DNA of 42,048 nucleotides from Rhodanobacter denitrificans (lineage in GTDB: Bacteria > Pseudomonadota > Gammaproteobacteria > Xanthomonadales > Rhodanobacteraceae). The stretch lies in the NCBI GenBank assembly GCA_003241385.1, contig QFPO01000026.1, forward strand, positions 1 to 42,048, in the 5' to 3' direction. Under the pieces are notes generated by a model that ran no database searches, was not told the origin of the DNA, and worked only from the letters and a program-made list of their open reading frames with translations. The position numbers were made by a program, and so were the translations under genes. Positions 27,006 through 34,331 of this stretch are shown here, in pieces. Position 1 is the stretch's first letter. The number at the start of each line of letters is the position of its first letter.

Positions 27006-27608
27006 TCAGCCGGCCGACCGGCTCTGCTCGACGCGTCGGCGCAGCTCGGCCAGCGCGATGCCGCGGTGACTGACCGCGTTCTTGGCCTCGGGCGCGAGCT
27101 CGGCGGCACTCAGACCGCTGGCCGGATCGAGGAAGACCGGATCGTAGCCGTGACCGCCGCTGCCGCGCGGCGCCTCGAGGATCGAGCCGGACCAGCGTCC
27201 TTCGGCGATCAGCGGCGCCGGATCGTCCGGCGCGTTCAGCAGCACGATCGTGCAGTGGAAATGCGCGGCGCGGCGCTCCGGCGGTATCGCGCGCAATGCG
27301 TCGAGCAGATGCGCGATGTTCGCCGCGCTGTCGCCGTGACCGCCGGCGTAGCGCGCCGACCGCAATCCCGGCGCGCCGCCGAGCGCGGCCACGCACAGGC
27401 CCGAATCGTCGGCCAGCGCCGGCAGGCCGGACAGGCTTGCCGCGTGGCGCGCCTTGATCAGCGCGTTCTCGACGAAGGTCGCGCCGGTCTCCTCGGCGTC
27501 GTCGATGCCGAAGGCCGACTGCGCGACCAGGTCGATGTCGGCATCGGCGAGGATCGCGCGGATCTCATCGAGCTTGCCGGCGTTCGAGCTGGCCAGGACC
27601 CATTTCAC
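27006..27608 (-). CDS. rdgB: dITP/XTP pyrophosphatase (RdgB/Ham1)
   Basis: 200 aa. Hydrolyses dITP, ITP, XTP and dHapTP to monophosphates, keeping damaged purines out of DNA. The start is GTG (KWVLASSNAGKLDEIRAIL), forming a GTGA overlap with the rph stop. Conserved blocks: SSNAGKLDE (substrate), TFVENALIKARHA, ALADDSGLCV with the metal-binding Asp, GLRSARYAG, and GHGYDPVF near the end, with SHRGIAL. Length is typical of the family. Co-translated with rph. Confidence 0.95.
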   Translation of the reverse strand: MKWVLASSNAGKLDEIRAILADADIDLVAQSAFGIDDAEETGATFVENALIKARHAASLSGLPALADDSGLCVAALGGAPGLRSARYAGGHGDSAANIAHLLDALRAIPPERRAAHFHCTIVLLNAPDDPAPLIAEGRWSGSILEAPRGSGGHGYDPVFLDPASGLSAAELAPEAKNAVSHRGIALAELRRRVEQSRSAG

Positions 27609-28336
27609 GCCGCCAGCGCCGCGCGTTGCAGCGCGCACAGCGTGTCGACGCCCTGCGCGGCCAGGCCAAGCAGCACGTCGAGCTCGTCGCGGCGGAATGC
27701 ATGGCCTTCGGCGGTGCCCTGCACCTCGATGAAACCGCCGCCGTCGTTCATGACGACGTTCATATCGGTGTCGCAGGCCGAATCCTCGACGTAGTCCAGA
27801 TCGAGCACCGGCTGGCCCTGCCAGATGCCGACCGATACCGCGGCGATCGCGCCGTGCACGACCTCGCGCTTGATCAGGCCGCGCGCGCGCAGGCCGTTGA
27901 CCGCGTCGACCAGGGCCACGTAGGCGCCGGTGATCGCGGCCGTGCGCGTGCCGCCGTCGGCCTGCAGCACGTCGCAGTCGAGTGTGATCGTGCGCTCGCC
28001 GAGCGCGGCGCGGTCGACGCAGGCGCGCAGGCTGCGGCCGATCAGCCGCTGGATCTCCATCGTGCGGCCGCCCTGGCCGCCACGCGCCGCTTCGCGCTGC
28101 GTACGCTCCTTGGTCGCGCGCGGCAGCATGCCGTACTCGGCGGTGACCCAGCCTTCGCCCTTGCCGCGCAGGAACGGCGGCACGCGCTCCTCGACGCTGG
28201 CCGTGCACAGCACGCGGGTGTCGCCGAACGCGACCAGGACCGAACCTTCGGCGTGACGGGTGTAGTGGCGCTCGAGCGTGACCGGGCGCAACTGGTCGGG
28301 CGCGCGGCCGCTGGGACGGTTCGGGATCGTGGGCAT
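27605..28336 (-). CDS. rph: Ribonuclease PH
   Basis: 243 aa. Phosphorolytic 3'-5' exoribonuclease that trims tRNA and other RNA 3' ends; works as a hexamer. The start MPTIPNRPSGRAPDQLRPVTLER is the family N-terminus. Phosphate-binding and active-site blocks include EGWVTAEYGMLPRATKERTQREAARGGQGGRTMEIQRLIGRSLR, ITLDCDVLQADGGTRTAAITG, and DTDMNVVMND. Overlaps rdgB by 4 bp and is divergent from yicC, the usual arrangement in this group. Confidence 0.97.
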   Translation of the reverse strand: MPTIPNRPSGRAPDQLRPVTLERHYTRHAEGSVLVAFGDTRVLCTASVEERVPPFLRGKGEGWVTAEYGMLPRATKERTQREAARGGQGGRTMEIQRLIGRSLRACVDRAALGERTITLDCDVLQADGGTRTAAITGAYVALVDAVNGLRARGLIKREVVHGAIAAVSVGIWQGQPVLDLDYVEDSACDTDMNVVMNDGGGFIEVQGTAEGHAFRRDELDVLLGLAAQGVDTLCALQRAALAA

Positions 28337-28403
28337 CGGCGACTTTGGAGAAATGGGCCGCGGAGTTTACCATCGCCTCCCTTTTGCCCCGCCCGGCCCG
28401 CCG
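28337..28403. promoter_or_regulatory. Divergent rph / yicC promoter region
   Basis: Only 67 bp. TAAACT on the minus strand (28369-28364) and TACCAT on the plus strand (28368-28373) are possible -10 elements that overlap each other, so the two transcripts could compete for polymerase. The spacer lengths to ATG are about 28 and 30 bases. Confidence 0.35.
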
Positions 28404-29264
28404 ATGATCCGCAGCATGACCTCCTTCGCCAGCGCCGAGCGCGAAGGCCCCTGGGGCGCCCTCAGCGTCGAGCTGCGCTCGGTCAACCACCGCTATCTCG
28501 AACTCGCGGTGCGCCTGCCGGAAGACCTGCGCAGCCTGGAGCCGGCGATCCGCGAACGCGTCGGCGCACGGATCGGGCGCGGCAAGGTCGATTTCGGCCT
28601 GCGTCACCGCAGCGGCGAGAGCGCCGCCGAGCTGACGCTGAACGAGGCCGCGATCGCACGGCTGGCCGCCGCGCATCGCACGCTCGGTGAACACTTCCCC
28701 GGCCTGCGCACCGAGTTCGCGGCCCTGCTGGCCTGGCCGGGCGTGCTGGTCGAGCAGCGCATCGACCAGGACGGCCTGCGCGAGGCCGCGCTGGCCGTCG
28801 TCGACGCCGCGCTCGAGGAATTCGTCGCCGCGCGCGAGCGCGAGGGCGCGCGGCTGGCCGTGTTCCTGCGCGAGCGCCTGGACGGCATCGAGGCCCTGGT
28901 CGCCGGCGTGCGCGCGCATCTGCCCGAGGTCCGCGCCGCGCTGCGCGCCCGCTTCGACGCGCGCATCGCCGACCTCAAGCAGCCGCTGGAGCCGGGCCGC
29001 GTCGAGCAGGAAGTCGTGCTGAGCCTGCAGCGCATCGACGTCGACGAGGAGCTGGACCGGCTGACCGCGCACATCGCCGAGGCGCGCCGCGTGCTCGGCC
29101 TGCGCGAGGCGGTCGGCCGCCGCCTCGACTTCCTGATGCAGGAGTTCAACCGCGAGGCCAATACGCTCGGCTCCAAGGCCGCCGATCCGCGCACGACGCA
29201 GGCCGCTGTCGAGCTCAAGGTGCTGATCGAACAGATGCGCGAACAGGTCCAGAACCTGGAGTGA
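28404..29264 (+). CDS. yicC: YicC-family endoribonuclease
   Basis: 286 aa. The start MIRSMTSFASAEREGPWG matches the conserved N-terminus (M-x-x-S-M-T-G/S-F). Further conserved blocks: ELRSVNHRYLELAVRLPEDLR, GRGKVDFGLRH, and the C-terminal DUF1732 region EELDRLTAHIAEARRVLG with GRRLDFLMQEFNREANTLGSKA. YicC proteins are hexameric RNases that act in RNA turnover, for example of RyhB in E. coli. The gene ends five bases before gmk, so the two form an operon. Confidence 0.95.
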   Translation: MIRSMTSFASAEREGPWGALSVELRSVNHRYLELAVRLPEDLRSLEPAIRERVGARIGRGKVDFGLRHRSGESAAELTLNEAAIARLAAAHRTLGEHFPGLRTEFAALLAWPGVLVEQRIDQDGLREAALAVVDAALEEFVAAREREGARLAVFLRERLDGIEALVAGVRAHLPEVRAALRARFDARIADLKQPLEPGRVEQEVVLSLQRIDVDEELDRLTAHIAEARRVLGLREAVGRRLDFLMQEFNREANTLGSKAADPRTTQAAVELKVLIEQMREQVQNLE

Positions 29265-29268
29265 TGCG

Positions 29269-29886
29269 ATGACCGGCACGCTCTACGTCGTCGCGGCCGC
29301 GTCGGGCTCGGGCAAGACCAGCCTGGTCAAGGCGCTGCTCGAGCGCGAGGCGGACCTGGCGCTGTCGGTGTCCTACACCTCGCGCCCGCCGCGCCCGGGC
29401 GAGATCGACGGCCAGCACTACCATTTCGTCTCACGCCAGGTGTTCGAGCACATGGCGCAGACCGGCGCGTTCTTCGAATACGCCGACGTGCACGGCGACT
29501 ACAAGGGCACCGCGCGCGCGGTGATCGAGCCGCTGCTCGCGCAGGGCCGCGACGTGCTGCTCGAGATCGACTGGCAGGGCGCGCAGCAGGTGCGCCGGCT
29601 GTGGCCGGACACGCTCAGCATCTTCATCCTGCCGCCGTCGCGCGCCGAGCTCGAGCGGCGCCTGCGCCATCGCGCCTCGGACAGCGCCGAGCAGATCACG
29701 CGCCGCCTGGCCGACTCGCGCACCGAGATCGCGCACGCGGCCGAGTTCGACTTCATCGTCGTCAACGACGATTTCGCGCAGGCCGTGTCGGACCTGCGCG
29801 CGATCTTCGCGTGCCGCCGCCTGCGCCGCGACGCGCAGCTGCAGCGCCACGCGACCCTGCTCGACGACCTGCTCAAGCCGGACTGA
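29269..29886 (+). CDS. gmk: Guanylate kinase
   Basis: 205 aa. Phosphorylates GMP to GDP. The P-loop is AASGSGKTSL (normally APSGAGKT/S), and the GMP-binding block is SVSYTSRPPRPGEIDGQHYHFVS with FFEYADVHGDYKGT. The lid region includes RRLRHRASDSAEQITRRL. The start is set at MTGTLYVVAA, four bases after the yicC stop. Instead of rpoZ and spoT, which usually follow in related genera, the mla operon comes next. Confidence 0.96.
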   Translation: MTGTLYVVAAASGSGKTSLVKALLEREADLALSVSYTSRPPRPGEIDGQHYHFVSRQVFEHMAQTGAFFEYADVHGDYKGTARAVIEPLLAQGRDVLLEIDWQGAQQVRRLWPDTLSIFILPPSRAELERRLRHRASDSAEQITRRLADSRTEIAHAAEFDFIVVNDDFAQAVSDLRAIFACRRLRRDAQLQRHATLLDDLLKPD

Positions 29887-29960
29887 CGCCGTCGTTTGAT
29901 ACGATGGCCCGGTCGCGGCCCTGCGGGTCGCGCGTTCCCGTCCTCCGCTGCCGCCTCCGC

Positions 29961-30791
29961 ATGCCCGATTCCGCCCCCGCCGACGACAGCACCCTGATCC
30001 GCATCCGCGGCCTGAAGACCGTGCTGAACGGCAAGACGATCTTCGACGGCGTCGACCTCGACATCCCGCGCGGCAAGGTCACCGCGGTGATGGGCCCGAG
30101 CGGCACCGGCAAGACCACGCTGATGCGCCACATCACCGGCCAGCTTGCGCCGGACGCCGGCTCGGTCGTCGTCGACGGCCAGGACGTGCCGCGGCTGTCG
30201 CGCGGCGACCTGTTCCGGCTGCGCGAGAAGATCGGCTACCTGTTCCAGAACTCGGCGCTGCTGACCGACTTCTCGGTGTTCGAGAACGTCGCGTTTCCGC
30301 TGCGCCAGCACCTGCGCCTGCCCGAGGAGCTGGTCCGCAACATCGTGCTGACCAAGCTGCAGGCGGTCGGCCTGCGCGGCGCCGCCGGGCTGATGCCGAG
30401 CGAGCTGTCCGGCGGCATGGCGCGCCGCGTCGCGCTGGCGCGCGCGATCGTGCGCGACCCGATGCTGGTGATCTACGACGAGCCGTTCGTCGGACTCGAT
30501 CCGATCGCGCTGAACCAGGTCGTCAAGCTGATCCGCATGCTCAACGACACGCTCGGCCTGACCGGCATCCTGGTCGCGCACGAGTTCTCGGCCGTGCAGC
30601 GCGTCGCCGACCAGGTCTATCTGATCGCGGCCGGCAAGGTCGCCGCGCACGGCACGCCGGCCGAGCTGGCCGCCGGCGAATCGCCGTGGACGCGCCAGTT
30701 CTTCGGCGGCGAGGCCGACGGTCCGGTGCCGTTCCACTATCCCGCGCGCGACTACGCGCTCGATCTCGGCTTCCCGGAGGCGCGCGCATGA
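29961..30791 (+). CDS. mlaF: MlaF, ATPase of the phospholipid transporter
   Basis: 276 aa. The start MPDSAPADDSTLIRIRGL is chosen because homology begins at LIRIRGLKT; a further ATG 60 bases upstream adds an Arg/Cys-rich tail. Walker A is GPSGTGKTT, signature LSGGMARRVALARAIV, Walker B LVIYDEPFVGLDPIA, H-loop VAHEFSAV. The MRHITGQLAPDAG and FPLRQHLRLPEELV stretches are typical of MlaF. Works with MlaE, MlaD and MlaB in the inner membrane to move phospholipids between the membranes and keep outer-membrane lipid asymmetry. Overlaps mlaE by ATGA. Confidence 0.95.
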   Translation: MPDSAPADDSTLIRIRGLKTVLNGKTIFDGVDLDIPRGKVTAVMGPSGTGKTTLMRHITGQLAPDAGSVVVDGQDVPRLSRGDLFRLREKIGYLFQNSALLTDFSVFENVAFPLRQHLRLPEELVRNIVLTKLQAVGLRGAAGLMPSELSGGMARRVALARAIVRDPMLVIYDEPFVGLDPIALNQVVKLIRMLNDTLGLTGILVAHEFSAVQRVADQVYLIAAGKVAAHGTPAELAAGESPWTRQFFGGEADGPVPFHYPARDYALDLGFPEARA

Positions 30792-31558
30792 CGCCCGCAG
30801 GCAAACCCCGCAACGCGCTGGCCGGCGGCATCGCGCAGATCGGCGCATGCGGCCTGTTCCTGCTGTCGATCCTGGCCGCGGTGCCGGCCAGCCTGCGCCA
30901 CGTCCGCGAGACGGTGCGCCAGGTCTGGTTCGTCGGCGCGATGAGCCTGACGATCATCATGACCTGCGGCCTGTTCGTCGGCATGGTGCTGGGCCTGCAG
31001 CTGTACTACGTGCTGTCGATCTTCGGCGGCACCGCCGCGCTCGGCACCGTGGTCTCGCTGGCGCTGTACCGCGAGCTCGGACCGGTCGTCACCGCGCTGC
31101 TGTTCGCCGGCCGTGCCGGCACCTCGATCACCGCCGAGATCGGCCTGATGCGCGCGACCGACCAGCTCTCGGCGATGGAGATGATGGCGGTCGACCCGCT
31201 CGCCTACGTCGTCACGCCGCGCTTCCTGGCCGGCGTGATCACGATGCCGCTGCTGGCCTGCGTATTCAATGCGCTCGGCATCTTCGGCGCGCATCTGGTC
31301 GGCGTGAGCTGGCTGGGCCTGGACAACGGCACGTTCTGGTCGAACATGACCTCCAGCGTCGACGTCTGGAAGGACGTGATCAACGGCGTCTGGAAGAGCG
31401 TGGCGTTCGGCGCGGTGATCACGCTGATCGCGACGTTCCAGGGCTACACCACGCCGCCGACCAGCGAAGGCGTCGCCTATGCGACGACGCGCACGGTGGT
31501 GTTCTCGTCGATCGTCGTGCTGGCGCTCGATTTCGTGATGACCGCTTTCCTGATGTGA
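30788..31558 (+). CDS. mlaE: MlaE, permease of the phospholipid transporter
   Basis: 256 aa. Polytopic permease of the MlaE/TrgB family: about five hydrophobic segments (for example FVGAMSLTIIMTCGLFVGMVLGLQLYYVLSIF). Conserved ALYRELGPVVTALLFAGRAGTSITAEIGLMRATDQLSAMEMMAVDPLAYVVTPRFLAG is the family core, including the E-x-G-x-M-R-x-T-x-Q coupling region. Starts by ATGA overlap with mlaF and is followed by mlaD after 13 bp. Confidence 0.96.
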   Translation: MTPAGKPRNALAGGIAQIGACGLFLLSILAAVPASLRHVRETVRQVWFVGAMSLTIIMTCGLFVGMVLGLQLYYVLSIFGGTAALGTVVSLALYRELGPVVTALLFAGRAGTSITAEIGLMRATDQLSAMEMMAVDPLAYVVTPRFLAGVITMPLLACVFNALGIFGAHLVGVSWLGLDNGTFWSNMTSSVDVWKDVINGVWKSVAFGAVITLIATFQGYTTPPTSEGVAYATTRTVVFSSIVVLALDFVMTAFLM

Positions 31559-31571
31559 CCGGAGCCCCCTC

Positions 31572-32075
31572 GTGAGCCAGAAGCATTCCTACCAGTTCGG
31601 CACGGGCCTGTTCATCCTGCTCGGCTTCGCGGCGCTGGCCTGGCTGGCGACGCAGACCACCAGCGTCGCCAACTATCGGCAGGGCGACAGCTACACGCTC
31701 AACGCCCGCTTCACCAACGTCGGCCAGCTCAAGCTCGGCGCGCCGGTCAAGATCGCCGGCGTGCGGATCGGCTCGGTCCGCACGATCGAGGTCGATCCGG
31801 CCAAGCTCGACGCCAAGGTGCAGCTGTCGATCGCGACGCGCTACGCCGAGCTGCCCGACGATTCCGCCGCCGCGATATTCACCAGCGGTTTATTGGGCGA
31901 TCAGTACGTTGCGATCCAGCCCGGCGGCTCGCCCGACGTGCTCAAGGACGGCGACGAGTTCGTGCTGACGCAGTCCTCGGTCCAGCTCGAGGATCTGATC
32001 GGCAAGTTCCTCGCCGCCGGCGGTCCCGAGAGGCCGGCCGAACCGGCCGCGCCGGCCGCCACGCCCACCCCCTGA
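31572..32075 (+). CDS. mlaD: MlaD, MCE-domain lipid-binding subunit
   Basis: 167 aa. Start codon is GTG with GGAG seven bases upstream. A single N-terminal membrane helix (GTGLFILLGFAALAWLATQ) is followed by one MCE domain: YTLNARFTNVGQLKLGAPVKIAGVRIGSV, TSGLLGDQYVAIQPGG. The central pore-forming element between them is IEVDPAKLDAKV. The C-terminal tail is Pro/Ala-rich (PERPAEPAAPAATPTP). Forms hexameric rings in the periplasm with MlaFEB. Confidence 0.96.
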   Translation: MSQKHSYQFGTGLFILLGFAALAWLATQTTSVANYRQGDSYTLNARFTNVGQLKLGAPVKIAGVRIGSVRTIEVDPAKLDAKVQLSIATRYAELPDDSAAAIFTSGLLGDQYVAIQPGGSPDVLKDGDEFVLTQSSVQLEDLIGKFLAAGGPERPAEPAAPAATPTP

Positions 32076-32105
32076 TCCTCATTCTTTTCGCGGAGAACGC
32101 TTCCC

Positions 32106-32762
32106 ATGATGCGCATGCTCGGATCGATCCTGTCGGCGGCCGTACTCACGGCGGCGCTCGGCTTCGCTTCGCCCGCCCTGCACGCCGAGCCGGCCTCGCC
32201 CGAGCAGGTCGTGCAGTCGATCGCCGACAGCCTCGACAAGACCGTCAGTGGCCACCAGGCCGAACTGCGCGGCGACCGCGAGAAGCTGATCGACGTCATC
32301 GACGACATCTTCCTGCCGCACTTCGACATCGACTACGCCTCGATCCTCGTGCTTGGCCAGAACGCGCGCAGCGCCTCGCCCGAGCAGCGCTCGCGCTTCG
32401 CCAAGGCGTTCTACAAGTCGATCGCGCACCGCTACGCCGAGGGTCTGCTGAACTACACGCGCGGCCGCGTTCGCGTGCTGCCGTTCAAGGGCGACCTCAA
32501 CGACAAGCGCACGATCGTGCGCACCCAGGTCGTGCTCGACGACGGCAAGCTGCTCGCGGTCGACTACGCATTCCGCAAGACCCGCGAGGGCGACTGGAAG
32601 GCCTACGACGTCATCATCGAAGGCATCTCCTACATCACCAACTACCGCAACCAGGTCGCCGCCGAGATCTCCAAGTCGAGTCTGGACGCGCTGATCCAGC
32701 GCCTGGAGACCCAGGGCGAGAAGGCGCTGGAGTCGATGGAAGCGACGCAGAAGGGCAGCTGA
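32106..32762 (+). CDS. mlaC: MlaC, periplasmic phospholipid carrier
   Basis: 218 aa. Signal peptide MMRMLGSILSAAVLTAALGFASPALHA. Tol-type MlaC/Ttg2D fold: DDIFLPHFDIDYASILVLGQNAR, ARSASPEQRSRFAKAFYKSIAHRYA, and YDVIIEGISYITNYRNQVAAEISKSSLDALIQRLE near the end. It carries phospholipid between MlaA in the outer membrane and MlaFEDB. The TGATG junction with mlaB (1-base overlap) indicates coupling. No mlaA is seen in the window. Confidence 0.96.
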   Translation: MMRMLGSILSAAVLTAALGFASPALHAEPASPEQVVQSIADSLDKTVSGHQAELRGDREKLIDVIDDIFLPHFDIDYASILVLGQNARSASPEQRSRFAKAFYKSIAHRYAEGLLNYTRGRVRVLPFKGDLNDKRTIVRTQVVLDDGKLLAVDYAFRKTREGDWKAYDVIIEGISYITNYRNQVAAEISKSSLDALIQRLETQGEKALESMEATQKGS

Positions 32763-33061
32763 TGGCCGCCTTCGCGATCGAGCGCGGTCCCGACGGCCGC
32801 CTGCGGCCGAACGGCCGCATCGACTACGCCAATGCACCGCAGGCGCTCGCCGAAGGCGAGCGCATCGCGCCGTCCGGTGCCGATGCGACGGTCGACCTCG
32901 CCGCGCTCGAATCGAGCGACACCGTCACGCTCGGCGTGCTGATCGCCTGGTCCGCCCGTGCCGCGCAGCGCGGCGTGCGGCTGCGCTACGTCAATTTCTC
33001 CGAGGATCTGTCAGCACTCGCGCAGCTGTGCGACGTGCAGCCGCTGCTGCAGGCGGCGTAG
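32762..33061 (+). CDS. mlaB: MlaB, STAS-domain subunit
   Basis: 99 aa. STAS domain with the core VDLAALESSDTVTLGVLIAWSARAAQRG, the conserved Ser/Thr being SSDT. It binds the MlaF ATPase and stabilises the transporter. The start overlaps the mlaC stop by one base (TGATG). Last gene of the operon; downstream lies the convergent toxin gene. Confidence 0.9.
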   Translation: MAAFAIERGPDGRLRPNGRIDYANAPQALAEGERIAPSGADATVDLAALESSDTVTLGVLIAWSARAAQRGVRLRYVNFSEDLSALAQLCDVQPLLQAA

Positions 33062-33322
33062 ACGCGCGCGACGGCTGTCGACGGATCACCACACTTTTCG
33101 AGAAGGTCCAGAGCCGCTTCTCGTTCGACACCGGGGCTTCACCCGACCGGGTCTGCGTCAAACAATCCGTGTCGATCCCGGACCTGGAGCGCCGCTCGCT
33201 GCTCGATCCGCGTCGGTCCTCGACGATCGATCGCGATATGACGGCGATTCGCCGGTATGTCGCCGATGACGGCAACCCAGGCAGCGTCCGGACGACACGT
33301 CCTGATCCGCAGCCGGCGCCGG
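33062..33322. other. Region between mlaB and the convergent yhaV gene
   Basis: 261 bp without a supported gene. CGAGAAG and CTTCTCG (33099-33123) and a 14-bp palindrome AGCCGGCGCCGGCT (33311-33324, overlapping the yhaV stop) may stop transcription, but no T-run is present. Frames through the region lack homology and ribosome-binding sites. Confidence 0.45.
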
Positions 33323-33781
33323 CTATTCGTGGACGCGCCAATCGTGCCGGCTCGCGCCGATCAGTGCGTCCCAATCGTCGGGTGGATGGCCGCGCCGGAG
33401 CATCTTCTCGAAGACCGCATACGGGTCGGACTGGCCGCCCGACGAGCGCAGCGTGGTTTCATCGTTGACCCAGGTATAGACGATCACGCTCGACCTGGAA
33501 TCGTAACGGAAGAACAACCGAAACCGCCTTCCTATCTTGGCACGCCGCCAGTGCCGGTGAGCCGGCCCCAGGGTGTTGCCCTGGCGGTAGTCGTCGCGGG
33601 CAGGATCGCTCGGCACGACCTCCAGCATCAGATGACTCAGCGCGCGGAACAGCTTGACGTTGGCATTCGATTCGAAGCGTTCCGGATCATTCCGTTCGGC
33701 ACGCCGGGCGGCGACGTGCAGCTTCTGCAACTGCTCGATCACGCACTCGTGGAACAGCAGCGTCCATCCGTGACGCTGCAT
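33323..33781 (-). CDS. yhaV: YhaV-type ribonuclease toxin
   Basis: 152 aa, close to the 154 aa of E. coli YhaV. RelE-superfamily endoribonuclease that cleaves mRNA and rRNA. Family stretches: GWTLLFHECVIEQLQKL, LFRALSHLMLEVVPSDPARDDYRQGNTLG, HRHWRRAKIGRRFRLFFRYDSRSSVIVYTWVNDETTLRSSG and the C-terminal DPYAVFEKMLRRGHPPDDW. The basic and His-rich AHRHWRRAKIGRRFRLFFRY segment contains the presumed RNase residues. ATG overlaps the prlF stop (ATGA), so antitoxin and toxin are co-translated, antitoxin first. The gene looks intact. Confidence 0.9.
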   Translation of the reverse strand: MQRHGWTLLFHECVIEQLQKLHVAARRAERNDPERFESNANVKLFRALSHLMLEVVPSDPARDDYRQGNTLGPAHRHWRRAKIGRRFRLFFRYDSRSSVIVYTWVNDETTLRSSGGQSDPYAVFEKMLRRGHPPDDWDALIGASRHDWRVHE

Positions 33782-34101
33782 CAGAGGGCCACGTCGCCAT
33801 CAATGTCCTCGTCCAGATTCGCGCGACGACCCGCCTGTTCGCACATCGCGCGGGCCAGATCCTCAGGCAGGTCGCGAACATGGCGTCCGGCCCGGATATC
33901 ACGCGCAAGCAGGTCCAGAAAGGCGCCGATGGCGGGATCGTCGTGCTCGACGTCGCTACGGGATACGACGACTTGGCCGTCCTCGCGCAACTCGAAATCC
34001 ACCTTTCCTCCGGCGTCGACACCGAGCGCCTGCCGGATCGGCTTGGGAAGGGTGATCTGTCCTTTGGACGTAATCGTGGCCTGCTCGCGAATGGTCGGCA
34101 T
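33781..34101 (-). CDS. prlF: PrlF-type antitoxin
   Basis: 106 aa, close to the 111 aa of E. coli PrlF (SohA). The N-terminal AbrB/SpoVT-type swapped-hairpin DNA-binding domain reads ATITSKGQITLPKPIRQALGVDAGGKVDFELREDGQVVV; the acidic C-terminal half (RANLDEDIDGDVAL) would bind and neutralise YhaV. The start MPTIREQATITS is preceded by GGAG and fits the family; an upstream ATG adds 19 residues without support. The 18-bp palindrome 28 bases upstream is the likely autoregulatory operator. Confidence 0.92.
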   Translation of the reverse strand: MPTIREQATITSKGQITLPKPIRQALGVDAGGKVDFELREDGQVVVSRSDVEHDDPAIGAFLDLLARDIRAGRHVRDLPEDLARAMCEQAGRRANLDEDIDGDVAL

Positions 34102-34128
34102 ATCGACTCCGGACTGTGCGGTCGCATG

Positions 34129-34146
34129 GTAAGGAAATTTCCTTAC
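34129..34146. promoter_or_regulatory. Palindromic operator of prlF-yhaV
   Basis: Perfect 18-bp palindrome GTAAGGAAATTTCCTTAC, AT-rich against a GC-rich background, 27 bases before the prlF ATG on the minus strand. TACCAT partly overlaps its downstream arm and may be the -10. Its position fits an operator bound by PrlF or the PrlF-YhaV complex. Confidence 0.6.
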
Positions 34147-34257
34147 ATCGTCCAGCATGGTCCCGGTCGCGCTGTTTCAAGCCGAGTGCGCGACCGGCGC
34201 CGCGCAGGCCGCGAGCATATCGCCTCGGCCGTGCGCCCCTCACTCGGAAGAAGAACC

Positions 34258-34289
34258 AAAAAAAAAACGGCGGGCATCGCTGCCCGCCG
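34258..34289 (-). terminator. Intrinsic terminator of the subtilisin gene
   Basis: Minus strand: CGGCGGGCA, loop GCGA, TGCCCGCCG, followed by ten T. The 9-bp GC-rich stem with an uninterrupted T-run is the clearest rho-independent terminator in the window, 43 bases after the stop codon. A smaller CGCCCG/CGGGCG stem lies at 34301-34320. Confidence 0.9.
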
Positions 34290-34331
34290 CGAGTCGAAAG
34301 CGCCCGACCGTGACCGGGCGCCGGAGGAGCC

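Noticed and set aside
29961..33061. Organic-solvent efflux (Ttg2) or toluene tolerance operon
   Set aside because: The five genes with STAS and MCE proteins match the Mla phospholipid transport system, for which ttg2 is only the older name.
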